A DNA stretch of 24,131 bases from JBBAEA01 sp041656175 (GTDB taxonomy: Bacteria > Myxococcota_A > Bradymonadia > UBA4248), in assembly GCA_041656175.1 (NCBI GenBank), contig JBBAEA010000041.1, positions 1 through 24,131 of the forward strand, given 5' to 3'. Below are positions 8,283 through 16,129 of the stretch, piece by piece; within the stretch, counting starts at the first letter, position 1; every line of letters begins with the position of its first letter. A program made the translations under genes and the position numbers. The notes below the pieces were generated by a model. It worked only from the letters and a program-made list of their open reading frames with translations, had not been told where the DNA came from and ran no database searches.

Positions 8283-8434
8283 GGGGGGTAGCGCCGGATC
8301 GCCTCCGTAAAAATGCGTTACGAACGCATATTGTGCGCTGGATGCGCGAATAGCAAATACAGCGCACAATATTTTGCGTTCGTTATCGCATTTTAGGAGG
8401 AAGCCGGCGCGTAGGGGGGCTTGGCGCCCCCCAC
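8283..8434 (+). repeat. Long covarying hairpin element, copy B
   Basis: It starts GGGGGGTAGCGCCGGATC and ends CCGGCGCGTAGGGGGGC, then a short loop and GCCCCCCAC. The basal stem GCGCCGG/CCGGCGC replaces GCGCAAG/CTTGCGC of the other copies with pairing kept. The inner CCTCC/GGAGG and the long arm (AAAATGCG, ACGAACGCA and TATTGTGCGCTG, each with its complement) also pair. The loop is the most divergent (ATGCGCGAATAGCAAATA, 8342-8359). It lies between the convergent ends of patB and the glsB-like gene, where it could end transcription from both sides. Confidence 0.85.
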
Positions 8435-8446
8435 AAACAGTGCGCT

Positions 8447-8695
8447 TTATTTTTTGACAAGTTTTATAATCGCTAAAAGTATGACAGCGCCTACGAATGC
8501 GACGAGTAGGGACCAGAGGTTGAAGCCTGTGGCGCCAGCTTTACCTAAAAAGTTCATGATGTAGCCGCCGATGAAAGCTCCGATGATGCCGACGACGATA
8601 TTGATGATGATGCCTGAGCGCATGCTCATGACGAGGCCGCCGAGCCAGCCAGCTAGGGCACCGATGGCGAGCTATGAAAGAATGTTAATTAGCAT
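8447..8695 (-). pseudogene. GlsB/YeaQ/YmgE-family membrane protein, interrupted by an in-frame amber codon
   Basis: Read from ATG 8695, the frame gives MLINILS, a TAG at 8672-8674 (codon 8), then LAIGALAGWLGGLVMSMRSGIIINIVVGIIGAFIGGYI and on to a TAA at 8447. The whole matches the ~82-aa GlsB/YeaQ (transglycosylase-associated) family of small glycine-rich membrane proteins linked to stress response. In that family the residue after ILS is usually Trp, so TAG looks like a TGG-to-TAG change. An excellent ribosome binding site (AAGGAG, 8701-8706, 5-nt spacing) serves the true start at 8695. Translation from the internal ATG at 8629 would give a 60-aa product lacking the first membrane segment and has no such site. 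Other genes here end in TAG, so the codon is not generally reassigned. This is a recent nonsense mutation, a sequencing error, or rare readthrough. Confidence 0.78.
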
Positions 8696-8742
8696 TGGGT
8701 CTCCTTTAGAATTTTGCCCCCTCTGTGAGGGCAGTGCCAAAG

Positions 8743-11700
8743 TTAATGCCATTGATTGAAGTTGTCGAGGGAGCAAAATGCAGCGTCGAGATCGCTTTGG
8801 CAGGAGTTGTGGAGGCTTGAATTCTGCGGCGCCGAACAATGCGAGTATGCAGACCAGTCTGCCCAAATTTTGTTCTGGCCGCTACCAAAGCAGATATAAA
8901 GATGATCTAGCTGAAGCATCTCCGAATAAACAACATTGTTACCGTTGCCAACCATGATAAAGTTTCGACCCCTTCCACCATGAATGGTGCTATTTCCGTT
9001 GCCTGTGCGGATTTTATCGTTCCCAGCGCCGCCCCAAATGGTATTTGCGCCATTTGCGGCAAGGATGATATCGTTTCCGTCACCGCCTCGCAGTTGATTG
9101 TAGCTCTCCCCGCCGTCGATATAGTCGTCGCCAGCTTCGCCGTCGATGAGATCAACGCCAACTGAGCCGTAGATTTTGTCGTTTCCAGCGCCAGCGTAAA
9201 CTTGGTTAAACCCTGCACCTAGGCGAACAACATCGTTACCAGCACCAGCGTAGATTTTGACTTGGCCGTTGCCGCTGTTGATGCTGTCGTTCCCATCACC
9301 AGCTTCAATGACGTGGTGGCCTTCGGCTGTGGTGATGCTGTCATCGCCGTCGAGGCTTGCGATGCAGTGGTGATAGCCTTTGGGGACGTTGATGCTGTCG
9401 TTTTCGTTGCTACCGATGATGAGCGCGTTTTTGTGAGTATAAGGGCTTTGATCTTGCGTGATTTGGCAGATTCCGTTGATTGTGCAAGTCCAACGATTTT
9501 GCAAAGTGTAGATGTCGACTAGCCCTAGACTGTTGTCGCGTATCCAGTCTGCGAAACTGCGGCCACAAAAGTAGATGTGCATGTCTGAAGCGTTTCGTGG
9601 CGCTTTTGCATCATATTGTGTGGGGTTTTCGACTTTGTTGAGAATTTTATTGAGATCTGAGGGGCCAATGCTGAATGGCGGCGGTAGTTTTTGGCTGTAG
9701 GCGTGGCCTGTTTTTTGTGCATAGCTCAAGAAGTACAGGTTATGGGCGAGTAGGTAGTCTAGTCCGTTGAATTCGCCTTCAAAGTATCGGGCGCCAAAGC
9801 GATCTTTTACGGTGAGAAAATAATTTTCGCCCATCCAGCCGGGTTTTGGGTTTTGGCAACTAGAGCCGCTGCAGGGACCAGCGCAGGGTGCAGAGCGGAG
9901 TATTTCGTGTATACGCCAGAGAGGATAGTCCGTGCTAAGCGGGCTGTCCCAAAATAATGCGCGCATGAGCGAAAAAATATCGCGTCCTGCACCAAGAGCG
10001 TAAGCATTGAAAGTGCTTTCATCCCAGATTTCGGTGTAAGCAATGACACGCAATATGATGTTATAGTTGTAGTTATTCTCAACCTTCCAAAACTCCCAAG
10101 CGAGGGGTAGTACGCGTTTTGCGCCATTGTACGATAAGCGCGAGATCTCATCGTGGTAGTCTTGCATACCGAGTTTGTCGCCGATAATTTGATTGGCAGC
10201 CCCCGCAAAAAGTCCACTAAACAATTGCGCATAACCGCCCCAGGTGTCGGGGATTTGCAGCCATGCGCTAGAAGTTTGCACGCCAATATTCCAATGATTC
10301 GCGAGTAAATATCGCATGATGCGGTCTAAGGCGGCGAGGGATTCGTTGTATAAGTTTTGTTCTGCAAGGTCGGTGCTGTGGACTAAAAACTTTGAAAGCA
10401 TGCCGTAGCCTTCAAAGATGCCAGTAAGTTGATCTTGGCTAGTGAAGCTGCCCCCGTATAGCAAGTCCTCGGCGCTTACGTTGTTGTGGCGCTCGCACGA
10501 AGTCATGGAGGCGGCGCACTCGTAGCCAGTGTATGGCGCGTCTGTGCGAACGAAGCGGTATTGACCATCTTTAAGGTAAAAGTCGCGCGGGACGTCGTCG
10601 CGTAGGAAAAAGCCGTTGAGAATGCCCGTTTGACCAAAGAGGCGTTCGGCTTCTAGGTCTAGGCGATTAAAAGCGGCCATCGCCGAGGCGATGAGTTGCA
10701 GCGTTTCGCTAGTATCCCAGCCCAGTAGCGAAAACATGCGATATTCCGTTGCCAGCCAATGCACCATGGTGCCAAGCCAAATGGTGGCGTCGCCCCAGTG
10801 GTATGAGCCCTTTGCATTCGCTAAGTCCTCAAAGCCGCACTGCGAACTCTGATAATTAAAGCTCCAATAAGTGTGGCAATCAACCAAAGGATCGCGATGG
10901 GAGGCAGGAATGCTCTCGCCTGGCGCATCTCCCCATGAAATAAAGCCAGGGATTTGTTTTGCGGCGTTGCCGATAAAACGCTCTCGATAAAACATGTATT
11001 TGGCAAAGAGATCGTTTTCCGTGCATGTTCTTCCTGCAATATCAGAATAATCTTCGCTCGTTGGTGTGTCGGGAAAGAGGCTATCTCGTCGTTTGCAGGA
11101 CTTCGTGCAGCTTATCAACCAATCTTGTGAAGGCGGGTCACATTCCTCGTTGGGGGGATCCAGTATCCCATCCCCGCAGCGCGACAGCGTTTGGCAATCG
11201 CTTCGACATTTTCCATATTCTCCGTTTTGCTCCCCATCGTCGCAGATCTCCTCTGGCGAATCTATGATTTTATCGCCGCAGCGCGACACGGTTTGGCAGT
11301 CTTTGCGACATTTTCCGTACTCTCCGTTTTGCTCTCCATCGTCACAAACTTCAGTCTCTGCATCAATTTTACCGTCGCCGCACTGCGCGGGTATGGGTTT
11401 GCACTCCGTGGCTACGCAAATCATTTTGTCTGGGCAATCGCTGTAGTACAGCGAGCCTTCCACGCATGTTACACGTTTCTCGCCTTCACATCGCGGGCTG
11501 AAATAGCTCTCATCGCATTCAGCGGCTTCTTCGCAAAATCCGCCAACGCAACGCTTTGGCAAAAAACAGTTCTCACGAATGATTTCGCCGTTTTTGCAAT
11601 AAGTTACAACGTTTTGGCTACAACTGCGCGGATAGTCGTCCTCGCTGCAATCAGCGCTTTTAGTCTTACATTCGCCTGCTTCGCAAAATTGCGTGTTAAG

Positions 11701-11886
11701 ACAGTTTTCCGACTTTAATTCGTTGTTGTCACAAAAGAAACGAGTATTGTCTTCGCAATATGGCAAAATATTGCATTTTTCTTCATGAGTTCCGTCGTTG
11801 CTACAAGCAAAAGCTAGCCATAGCGATACTAGCGTTATGGAACAGATCGCAAATTGAGCCTTGAAATATCGAGTTTTCGATCGCAT
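8743..11886 (-). CDS. Large secreted lipoprotein: Cys-rich repeats, helical domain, RTX-like repeats
   Basis: The 1047-aa product starts with a signal ending in SLWLAFACS, a lipobox with Cys28. Residues 38-165 hold three Cys-rich modules, each with about six cysteines. Residues 169-267 hold three DUF4215-like modules (CGDG-I-D...E-CDDGEQNGEYGKC) common in Myxococcota surface proteins. About 290-800 is a Trp- and Tyr-rich, probably helical region that I do not recognise. About 820-1000 carries glycine-aspartate nonapeptides of RTX type (GDGNDSIN, GAGNDVVRLG, GAGNDKIYG, GEAGDDYIDGG, GGDGNDII, GGAGNDKI), expected to bind calcium and form a beta-roll. A short Cys-containing tail follows (CFGSG...CSAPQ...CQSDLD...CSLDN). 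ATG 11886 has AAGGACAGGAAA just upstream. It is likely a surface-anchored protein; enzymatic or adhesive function is unknown. Confidence 0.85.
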   Translation of the reverse strand: MRSKTRYFKAQFAICSITLVSLWLAFACSNDGTHEEKCNILPYCEDNTRFFCDNNELKSENCLNTQFCEAGECKTKSADCSEDDYPRSCSQNVVTYCKNGEIIRENCFLPKRCVGGFCEEAAECDESYFSPRCEGEKRVTCVEGSLYYSDCPDKMICVATECKPIPAQCGDGKIDAETEVCDDGEQNGEYGKCRKDCQTVSRCGDKIIDSPEEICDDGEQNGEYGKCRSDCQTLSRCGDGILDPPNEECDPPSQDWLISCTKSCKRRDSLFPDTPTSEDYSDIAGRTCTENDLFAKYMFYRERFIGNAAKQIPGFISWGDAPGESIPASHRDPLVDCHTYWSFNYQSSQCGFEDLANAKGSYHWGDATIWLGTMVHWLATEYRMFSLLGWDTSETLQLIASAMAAFNRLDLEAERLFGQTGILNGFFLRDDVPRDFYLKDGQYRFVRTDAPYTGYECAASMTSCERHNNVSAEDLLYGGSFTSQDQLTGIFEGYGMLSKFLVHSTDLAEQNLYNESLAALDRIMRYLLANHWNIGVQTSSAWLQIPDTWGGYAQLFSGLFAGAANQIIGDKLGMQDYHDEISRLSYNGAKRVLPLAWEFWKVENNYNYNIILRVIAYTEIWDESTFNAYALGAGRDIFSLMRALFWDSPLSTDYPLWRIHEILRSAPCAGPCSGSSCQNPKPGWMGENYFLTVKDRFGARYFEGEFNGLDYLLAHNLYFLSYAQKTGHAYSQKLPPPFSIGPSDLNKILNKVENPTQYDAKAPRNASDMHIYFCGRSFADWIRDNSLGLVDIYTLQNRWTCTINGICQITQDQSPYTHKNALIIGSNENDSINVPKGYHHCIASLDGDDSITTAEGHHVIEAGDGNDSINSGNGQVKIYAGAGNDVVRLGAGFNQVYAGAGNDKIYGSVGVDLIDGEAGDDYIDGGESYNQLRGGDGNDIILAANGANTIWGGAGNDKIRTGNGNSTIHGGRGRNFIMVGNGNNVVYSEMLQLDHLYICFGSGQNKIWADWSAYSHCSAPQNSSLHNSCQSDLDAAFCSLDNFNQWH
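11179..11382 (-). repeat. 102-bp tandem repeat encoding DUF4215-like modules
   Basis: Residues 169-202 and 203-236 of the lipoprotein are two 34-aa modules with nearly identical protein (CDDGEQNGEYGKCR-DCQT-SRCGD) and very similar DNA, and a third, more divergent module follows (to residue 267). This points to recent expansion by tandem duplication. Confidence 0.8.
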
Positions 11887-12101
11887 TTTCCTGTCCTTAT
11901 AAAAAAGTGTTTAACGCCAAATACGCTATAAAGTTCGCGTCGCAAACTCAAATTCTACGAGAAGCGCCGCATCATATTATAGAAGTTAAAGACAGGACAA
12001 TCCACAAAAAATACTGCATATTTCACGAAAACTATGCATGAAATAAAATAGTGTATTTAACGACACAAGACGTTTCAATTTCAAGAACAATGAGGCATCT
12101 C

Positions 12102-12123
12102 TTAACAAGTTTGATGCGGATTC
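12102..12123 (+). repeat. 22-bp dispersed repeat, copy 1
   Basis: This segment contains CAAGTTTGATGCGGATTC and matches 16539-16560 at 21 of 22 positions. In both places it lies upstream of material from repeat family 2. Confidence 0.75.
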
Positions 12124-12134
12124 CAGTTTCAAAG

Positions 12135-12172
12135 AAAAAAAGTTCTAAGGGCGATAGCCCCAAAAATAAATC
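12135..12172 (+). repeat. Repeat family 2, partial copy
   Basis: AAAAAAAGTTCTAAGGGCG, then AGCCCC, then AAAAATAAATC matches 16853-16913 with an internal deletion that fuses the first hairpin (AAGGGCGCTAGCCCTT in the full copy) to the second. Confidence 0.7.
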
Positions 12173-12215
12173 GAAGCAACCTTAGGGAGACTCTGAACAA
12201 TGCAAAAACAGTAGG

Positions 12216-12236
12216 GGGCAGCTTTCAAACCTGCCC
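12216..12236 (-). terminator. Candidate terminator after sdhA
   Basis: GGGCAG (12216-12221) and CTGCCC (12231-12236) form a 6-bp stem with a 9-nt loop, 32 bp past the sdhA stop. On the minus strand it is followed within about 10 nt by GTTTTTG. This fits a weak intrinsic terminator for the hsp33-like to sdhA block. Confidence 0.45.
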
Positions 12237-12267
12237 TTGATTAAAACAACGAAAGTCCGGCGCGTCT

Positions 12268-14166
12268 TCAGCGATAATTGCGCTGTGAAGGTTTTAGCTC
12301 GTAAAACTCTAGTTTTTCGTTGATGCTCTGGTCACTACCGTATTTAAAGCAGCTGACGTGTGCGAACTTTTCGTCGTTTCTCAGTGTTTCGCCTTCGGCG
12401 GTTTGGTATTCTTCTCTAAAGTGGCAGCCGCATGATTCCTCGCGGGCGCTAGCATCAAGTGTGATAATGCGCGCGAGTTCAAGGTAGTCGTGAAGGTGCA
12501 CGGCTTTTTCGAGTTCTGGGTTGAGCATATCGGGCTTGCCATAAACCTTGATTTTTTGATCAAAGTCGTTTTGGAGCTGCTCGATTTCAGCGAGCGCGGT
12601 TTTTAGAGATTCTGCGCTTCGCGACATTCCGACGTGTTCTCGCATGGTATAACCGAGTTTTTTGTGAATATCGGAGGGGGTAAGTTCGCCTTTTCGCAGG
12701 CAGAGCGAATTGAGCTCATGATGTAGTTCATCTTTAGCTTGGCCAAAGGCGTCGTGGTTTTCGTCAAGTTTTTGCAGCTTTGCGTTGGCTAGGTAGTTGG
12801 GCACGGTGGCTGGTGCGATGAAGTAGCCATCAGCAAGGCCTTGCATGAGTGCGGATGCGCCGAGACGGTTTGCGCCGTGATCAGAGAAGTTGGCTTCTCC
12901 TAGGCAGAAGAGCCCGTCGATATTGGTCATGAGCTGGTAATCGACCCACAACCCGCCCATGGTGTAGTGCGCGGCGGGGTAAATGCGCATAGGCGTTTTG
13001 TGCGGATCTTCAGCGGTGATGCGCTCATACATCTCGAAGAGATTCCCGTATTTCTCATCGATTTTTTGCCGACCTAAGCGCTCTTGAGCTTCTTTAAAAT
13101 CGAGGTAAACCGCGCGTTTAGTGGGACCAACGCCGCGCCCTTCGTCGCAAATGCGTTTTGCCGCACGCGAAGCGATATCGCGCGGGACGAGGTTTCCGTA
13201 ATGCGGGTACATGCGCTCTAGGAAGTAGTCGCGATCTTGCTCGGCAACGTCTTGTGGCGCAAGTTCGCTCTGTGTTTTGGGTACCCAAACGCGTGCGTCA
13301 TTTCGCAGGCTCTCGCTCATCAGCGTGAGTTTGGACTGGTGGTCGCCGTGCTGCGGGATGCAGGTGGGGTGTATCTGCGTAAAACAAGGGTTAGCAAAAA
13401 GTGCGCCCCGTTTGTGGCAGGCCCACGCGGCGGTGCCGTTACAGTGTACAGCGTTTGTCGATAGGTAGAAGACGTTAGCGTAGCCGCCCGTACAAAGTAG
13501 CACGGCATCTGCAGCGTGTGCTTCGATTTCGCCTGTTAGGGTGTGGCGCGTAATGATTCCTCGCGCCTTCCCGTCGACCAAAACGAGGTCGAGCATTTCA
13601 CGACGCGTGTAAATTTCAAGCGTGCCTTCGTTAGCGCGTGACATCAACGCGCCGTAGGCACCAAGGAGGAGCTGCTGGCCTGTTTGCCCTTTGGCATAAA
13701 ATGTTCTTGCCAGCTGTGCGCCACCAAAGGAGCGATTATCGAGGTAGCCCGCGTAGTCGCGCGCGAAAGGCACGCCCTGTGCAACGCAAAGATCGATGAT
13801 GGCGTTACTGAGTTCTGCCAAGCGGTACACATTAGATTCGCGAGAACGGAAATCGCCGCCGCGCAGGGTGTCGTTAAAGAGGCGCAGCACCGAGTCGCCG
13901 TCGTTACAATAGTTTTTAGCGGCGTTGATGCCACCTTGGGCGGCGATAGAGTGCGCGCGACGCGGGGAGTCTAGCGAAGTAAAGGCTTTCACTTTATAGC
14001 CCTGCTCATCTAAACTTGCCGCCGCCGCAGCGCCCGCCAGACCAGTACCAACGACTATAATGCTAAAGTGGCGTCGATTATTAGGATTTACCAAAGAGTA
14101 CTCGGCGCGCTGTCGACTCCAACGATCTTCGATAGGGCTACTTAGTGATACATTGGCATTTAACAT
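12268..14166 (-). CDS. sdhA: Succinate dehydrogenase/fumarate reductase flavoprotein subunit
   Basis: The 632-aa product interconverts succinate and fumarate with covalently bound FAD at the membrane. The dinucleotide-binding motif is VVGTGLAGAAAAASL (residues 38-52). The FAD-linking histidine is His72 in AHSIAAQGGINAAKNY, followed by NDGDSVLRLFNDTLRGGDFRSRESNV, the pattern of the Bacillus-type enzymes. The substrate and FAD-contacting region PAAHYTMGGLWVDYQLMTN...GLFCLGEANFSDHGANRLGASAL is intact. The C-terminus ESCGCHFREEYQT is also typical. The start ATG overlaps the sdhC stop (TAATG), implying translational coupling. In this family the order is normally sdhC-sdhA-sdhB, but no sdhB follows. 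Direction in vivo cannot be told from sequence. Confidence 0.94.
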   Translation of the reverse strand: MLNANVSLSSPIEDRWSRQRAEYSLVNPNNRRHFSIIVVGTGLAGAAAAASLDEQGYKVKAFTSLDSPRRAHSIAAQGGINAAKNYCNDGDSVLRLFNDTLRGGDFRSRESNVYRLAELSNAIIDLCVAQGVPFARDYAGYLDNRSFGGAQLARTFYAKGQTGQQLLLGAYGALMSRANEGTLEIYTRREMLDLVLVDGKARGIITRHTLTGEIEAHAADAVLLCTGGYANVFYLSTNAVHCNGTAAWACHKRGALFANPCFTQIHPTCIPQHGDHQSKLTLMSESLRNDARVWVPKTQSELAPQDVAEQDRDYFLERMYPHYGNLVPRDIASRAAKRICDEGRGVGPTKRAVYLDFKEAQERLGRQKIDEKYGNLFEMYERITAEDPHKTPMRIYPAAHYTMGGLWVDYQLMTNIDGLFCLGEANFSDHGANRLGASALMQGLADGYFIAPATVPNYLANAKLQKLDENHDAFGQAKDELHHELNSLCLRKGELTPSDIHKKLGYTMREHVGMSRSAESLKTALAEIEQLQNDFDQKIKVYGKPDMLNPELEKAVHLHDYLELARIITLDASAREESCGCHFREEYQTAEGETLRNDEKFAHVSCFKYGSDQSINEKLEFYELKPSQRNYR

Positions 14167-14831
14167 TATATATAAGCTCCAAATAGGTGTATAATGAGCG
14201 GCAAAAAGAAGAAGGCACTCGATAAAAATATTGCGAAGACTTGGCCAATGCGCCTAAAAACGGTTCTATGGGCAATGCCCAAGGATTCATACAATGTTCC
14301 CAAGCCATTAAATAGGTGTAGCCCCAAAGCGAGCATTGACACCATATATAGAACGACTACCAGTGGAGAGTTGAACATTTCTAAAGTCCATGCCCAAAGA
14401 TCGCGCTCGGACGCTGGAGTCGATTCGCCAAATTTCATGGTCCAAACGTGTAAAACGGTGAAGACCAAGAGTAGAACGCCCGTATAAGGCGCCAGACGCG
14501 TGGTGATATTTCGACGACTCTTTGGTGAGTCCTTACTCAACATATAATTCCGCTCACGCGCTCCTCGCCAGTTCGTGTACTTTACGTATATCGATACAAA
14601 CGCGTGGTAGAAAAAACACAATACTAAGATCCCTTCTATGGGGTATATAAAGTAATTGGTTAATAAAAACCGCGCATAAGCATTAAATTTATCGGGTCCG
14701 TAAAAGAATAATAAGTTTCCCGCCAAGTGTATACACAGAAAAAAAACCAAGAAGGCACCCGTAAGTGCAATCATAACTTTTTTTACAATAGAGGAGCTCA
14801 TTATTTTCATAAAAGCATGGAAGTGTTTCAC
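14166..14831 (-). CDS. sdhC: Succinate dehydrogenase/fumarate reductase cytochrome b subunit (b558 type)
   Basis: The 221-aa integral membrane protein has five hydrophobic segments and anchors the flavoprotein while carrying heme b for quinone exchange. Candidate heme ligands are His35 (CIHLAGN), His76 (FFYHAFV), His128 (VLHVWTMKF) and His172 (GLHLFNGLGTLYESLG), each in or near a membrane segment, as in di-heme B-type enzymes. The phrase LFNGLG...SLG and the KFNAYARFL loop match the family. I start at GTG 14831 because AAGGG lies about 7 nt upstream; the next in-frame ATG at codon 8 has no such site. It begins 15 bp after dtd and overlaps sdhA by one base, so all three are likely cotranscribed. 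Confidence 0.9.
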   Translation of the reverse strand: MKHFHAFMKIMSSSIVKKVMIALTGAFLVFFLCIHLAGNLLFFYGPDKFNAYARFLLTNYFIYPIEGILVLCFFYHAFVSIYVKYTNWRGARERNYMLSKDSPKSRRNITTRLAPYTGVLLLVFTVLHVWTMKFGESTPASERDLWAWTLEMFNSPLVVVLYMVSMLALGLHLFNGLGTLYESLGIAHRTVFRRIGQVFAIFLSSAFFFLPLIIHLFGAYI

Positions 14832-14846
14832 GTTTTTGCCCTTAAA

Positions 14847-15302
14847 TTACAGTATTTTTCCATCAACGCACTCAAGCATCAGAGTGACGGGTCCATCGTT
14901 GTGCAGCGCTACATCCATCTCGGCGCCGAAAACGCCGCATTGCACTGGGATTTTTAGCGCGCGCAACGCCTCGGCAAAGCGCTCGTATAGCGCTTGCGCC
15001 TGATCGGGGTGCATCGCTGCAACGAATGATGGGCGATTGCCCTTCGTCGCATTGCCGTAAAGTGTGAATTGCGAAACCAACAAGATTGAGCCTCCCACAT
15101 CTTGTATCGACAAGTTCATTTTGCCCTCGTCGTCGTTGAAGACCCGTAATTTCGATATCTTTTGGCTCAAGACTTGTACTTCAACTTCCGAGTCTGTATG
15201 CGTCAAACCCAAAAGCAGCAAAAACCCTCCACCAATCTCTGAAACTCGCTGCTCGCCTACACTTACCGATGCTGAACTCACTCGCTGAATCAATGCTTTC
15301 AT
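14847..15302 (-). CDS. dtd: D-aminoacyl-tRNA deacylase
   Basis: The 151-aa product has the usual length for Dtd, the cytoplasmic enzyme that hydrolyses D-amino acids wrongly attached to tRNA. The N-terminus MKALIQRVSSASVSV, the SQFTLYG motif and the cross-subunit Gly-cisPro motif in NDGPVTLML are all present. Its ATG overlaps the TGA of the upstream gene (ATGA), so the two are coupled. It is followed after 15 bp by sdhC. The pairing with sdhCA has no obvious biochemical logic and probably reflects a shared housekeeping operon. Confidence 0.95.
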   Translation of the reverse strand: MKALIQRVSSASVSVGEQRVSEIGGGFLLLLGLTHTDSEVEVQVLSQKISKLRVFNDDEGKMNLSIQDVGGSILLVSQFTLYGNATKGNRPSFVAAMHPDQAQALYERFAEALRALKIPVQCGVFGAEMDVALHNDGPVTLMLECVDGKIL

Positions 15303-16081
15303 GAATCTATTTCATCCCTCATCAAATTGTAGCGCTTCCCGCAGCGTGGACACTCAATATGCAACTCCCCCTCATCGCCCCACAAATAATCTTGCTCCGC
15401 CTCGGGGAGCGAGGAAACGACACCGTGCATCTGCTTCACGTCGCAGCGACAGTCGTAGTAAAAAACGTATTCATAACTCTTTTGCAAGCTCCCCCCCTCA
15501 TTCGCCTCGTGAAACGCCGCCAAAAGCTCCGCCTGACTCGCCGTCTCCAGCCCCTCCCAATCCCCCTCCGGCATCGACAAAATCATCAACGCCTCGCCGT
15601 CCTTCATAGCAATGCGCGCGGGCAATTGCTCGGATTCGCGGTAATACTGCTCTACCGTCAAAAGCGCGCTCTCGGAGTCTGGAATGAGCATAGATTGACG
15701 CAGTGGCGCCTCCGCAATTTGCCGCTGCACGGCCACTTTCCCCAGCACATCCGCCGCTTCGCGAGCCAACGGCGAGATTTTCGCGCAGACCATTCCCTCG
15801 GGGTCGACCGCACAAAATAAGCCCCAGTTGGCAAAGGGTAAACGCAGTGTCCAGCCCCAATAATCCCGCTCAACTTGGCTTGCCGCCGACAGGCTTGCCG
15901 AAACGATGAGTTCATCGAAGGCTGTGCGCTGCTTTTCGCTGTAATGGCATATGCTCATTGCATTTAAGCGCAGGTAACGGTGCATAGATTCAAAGAGTTT
16001 CTCTGTTTTGGCGTAAACCAAAATGAGCTTTCTCTCGCTCCAAAAATATCGTGTGTAAAGACAAAGAATAGGATCCATCAT
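15299..16081 (-). CDS. Divergent Hsp33-like redox-switch chaperone
   Basis: The 260-aa protein ends with a CxC...CxxC zinc motif: C211 and C213 in YDCRC, C244 and C247 in IECPRCGKRYNL. The 31-residue gap between C213 and C244 equals that of E. coli Hsp33 (C234 to C265). In Hsp33 these cysteines bind zinc when reduced and form disulfides under oxidation, releasing chaperone activity. The stretch VEQYYRESEQLPARIAM followed by GEALMILSMPEGD resembles the Hsp33 core (xxYYxQSEQxP...GGxxxQxLPG). The N-terminal part is divergent, and the protein is shorter than the usual ~290 aa. ATG 16081 has only a weak upstream GAG; a later ATG (codon 33, about 15985) is possible. First gene of the block running through dtd and sdhC to sdhA. 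Confident on the zinc domain, moderately so on full Hsp33 identity. Confidence 0.75.
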   Translation of the reverse strand: MMDPILCLYTRYFWSERKLILVYAKTEKLFESMHRYLRLNAMSICHYSEKQRTAFDELIVSASLSAASQVERDYWGWTLRLPFANWGLFCAVDPEGMVCAKISPLAREAADVLGKVAVQRQIAEAPLRQSMLIPDSESALLTVEQYYRESEQLPARIAMKDGEALMILSMPEGDWEGLETASQAELLAAFHEANEGGSLQKSYEYVFYYDCRCDVKQMHGVVSSLPEAEQDYLWGDEGELHIECPRCGKRYNLMRDEIDS

Positions 16082-16129
16082 TTGTGACTCAAAGTGGCAA
16101 AGTCTGTACCATAGGGTTGTTTTTTAGGG

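Larger units (their letters stand above)
11887..12267. other. 381-bp spacer downstream of sdhA
   Basis: No gene is visible here. It holds the leader of the lipoprotein gene, a 7-bp inverted repeat TATTTCA/TGAAATA (12019-12045), a 22-bp segment (12102-12123) shared with 16539-16560, a partial copy of repeat family 2 (12135-12172) and a hairpin after sdhA. I looked for an sdhB remnant (two cysteine clusters) and saw none. Confidence 0.55.

Noticed and set aside
8672..8674. General reassignment of TAG as a sense codon
   Set aside because: pcm and the archerase-like gene both end at TAG at the expected protein length, so TAG acts as stop in this genome.
8980..9522. Plus-strand open frames rich in Val/Ala opposite the RTX repeats
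   Set aside because: They arise from the complementary strand of the Gly-Asp repeats, have no ribosome binding sites and overlap a well-supported gene.
11025..11718. Several plus-strand open frames opposite the Cys-rich repeats
   Set aside because: They mirror the repetitive Cys-rich coding DNA of the minus strand; no protein-family features or start signals.
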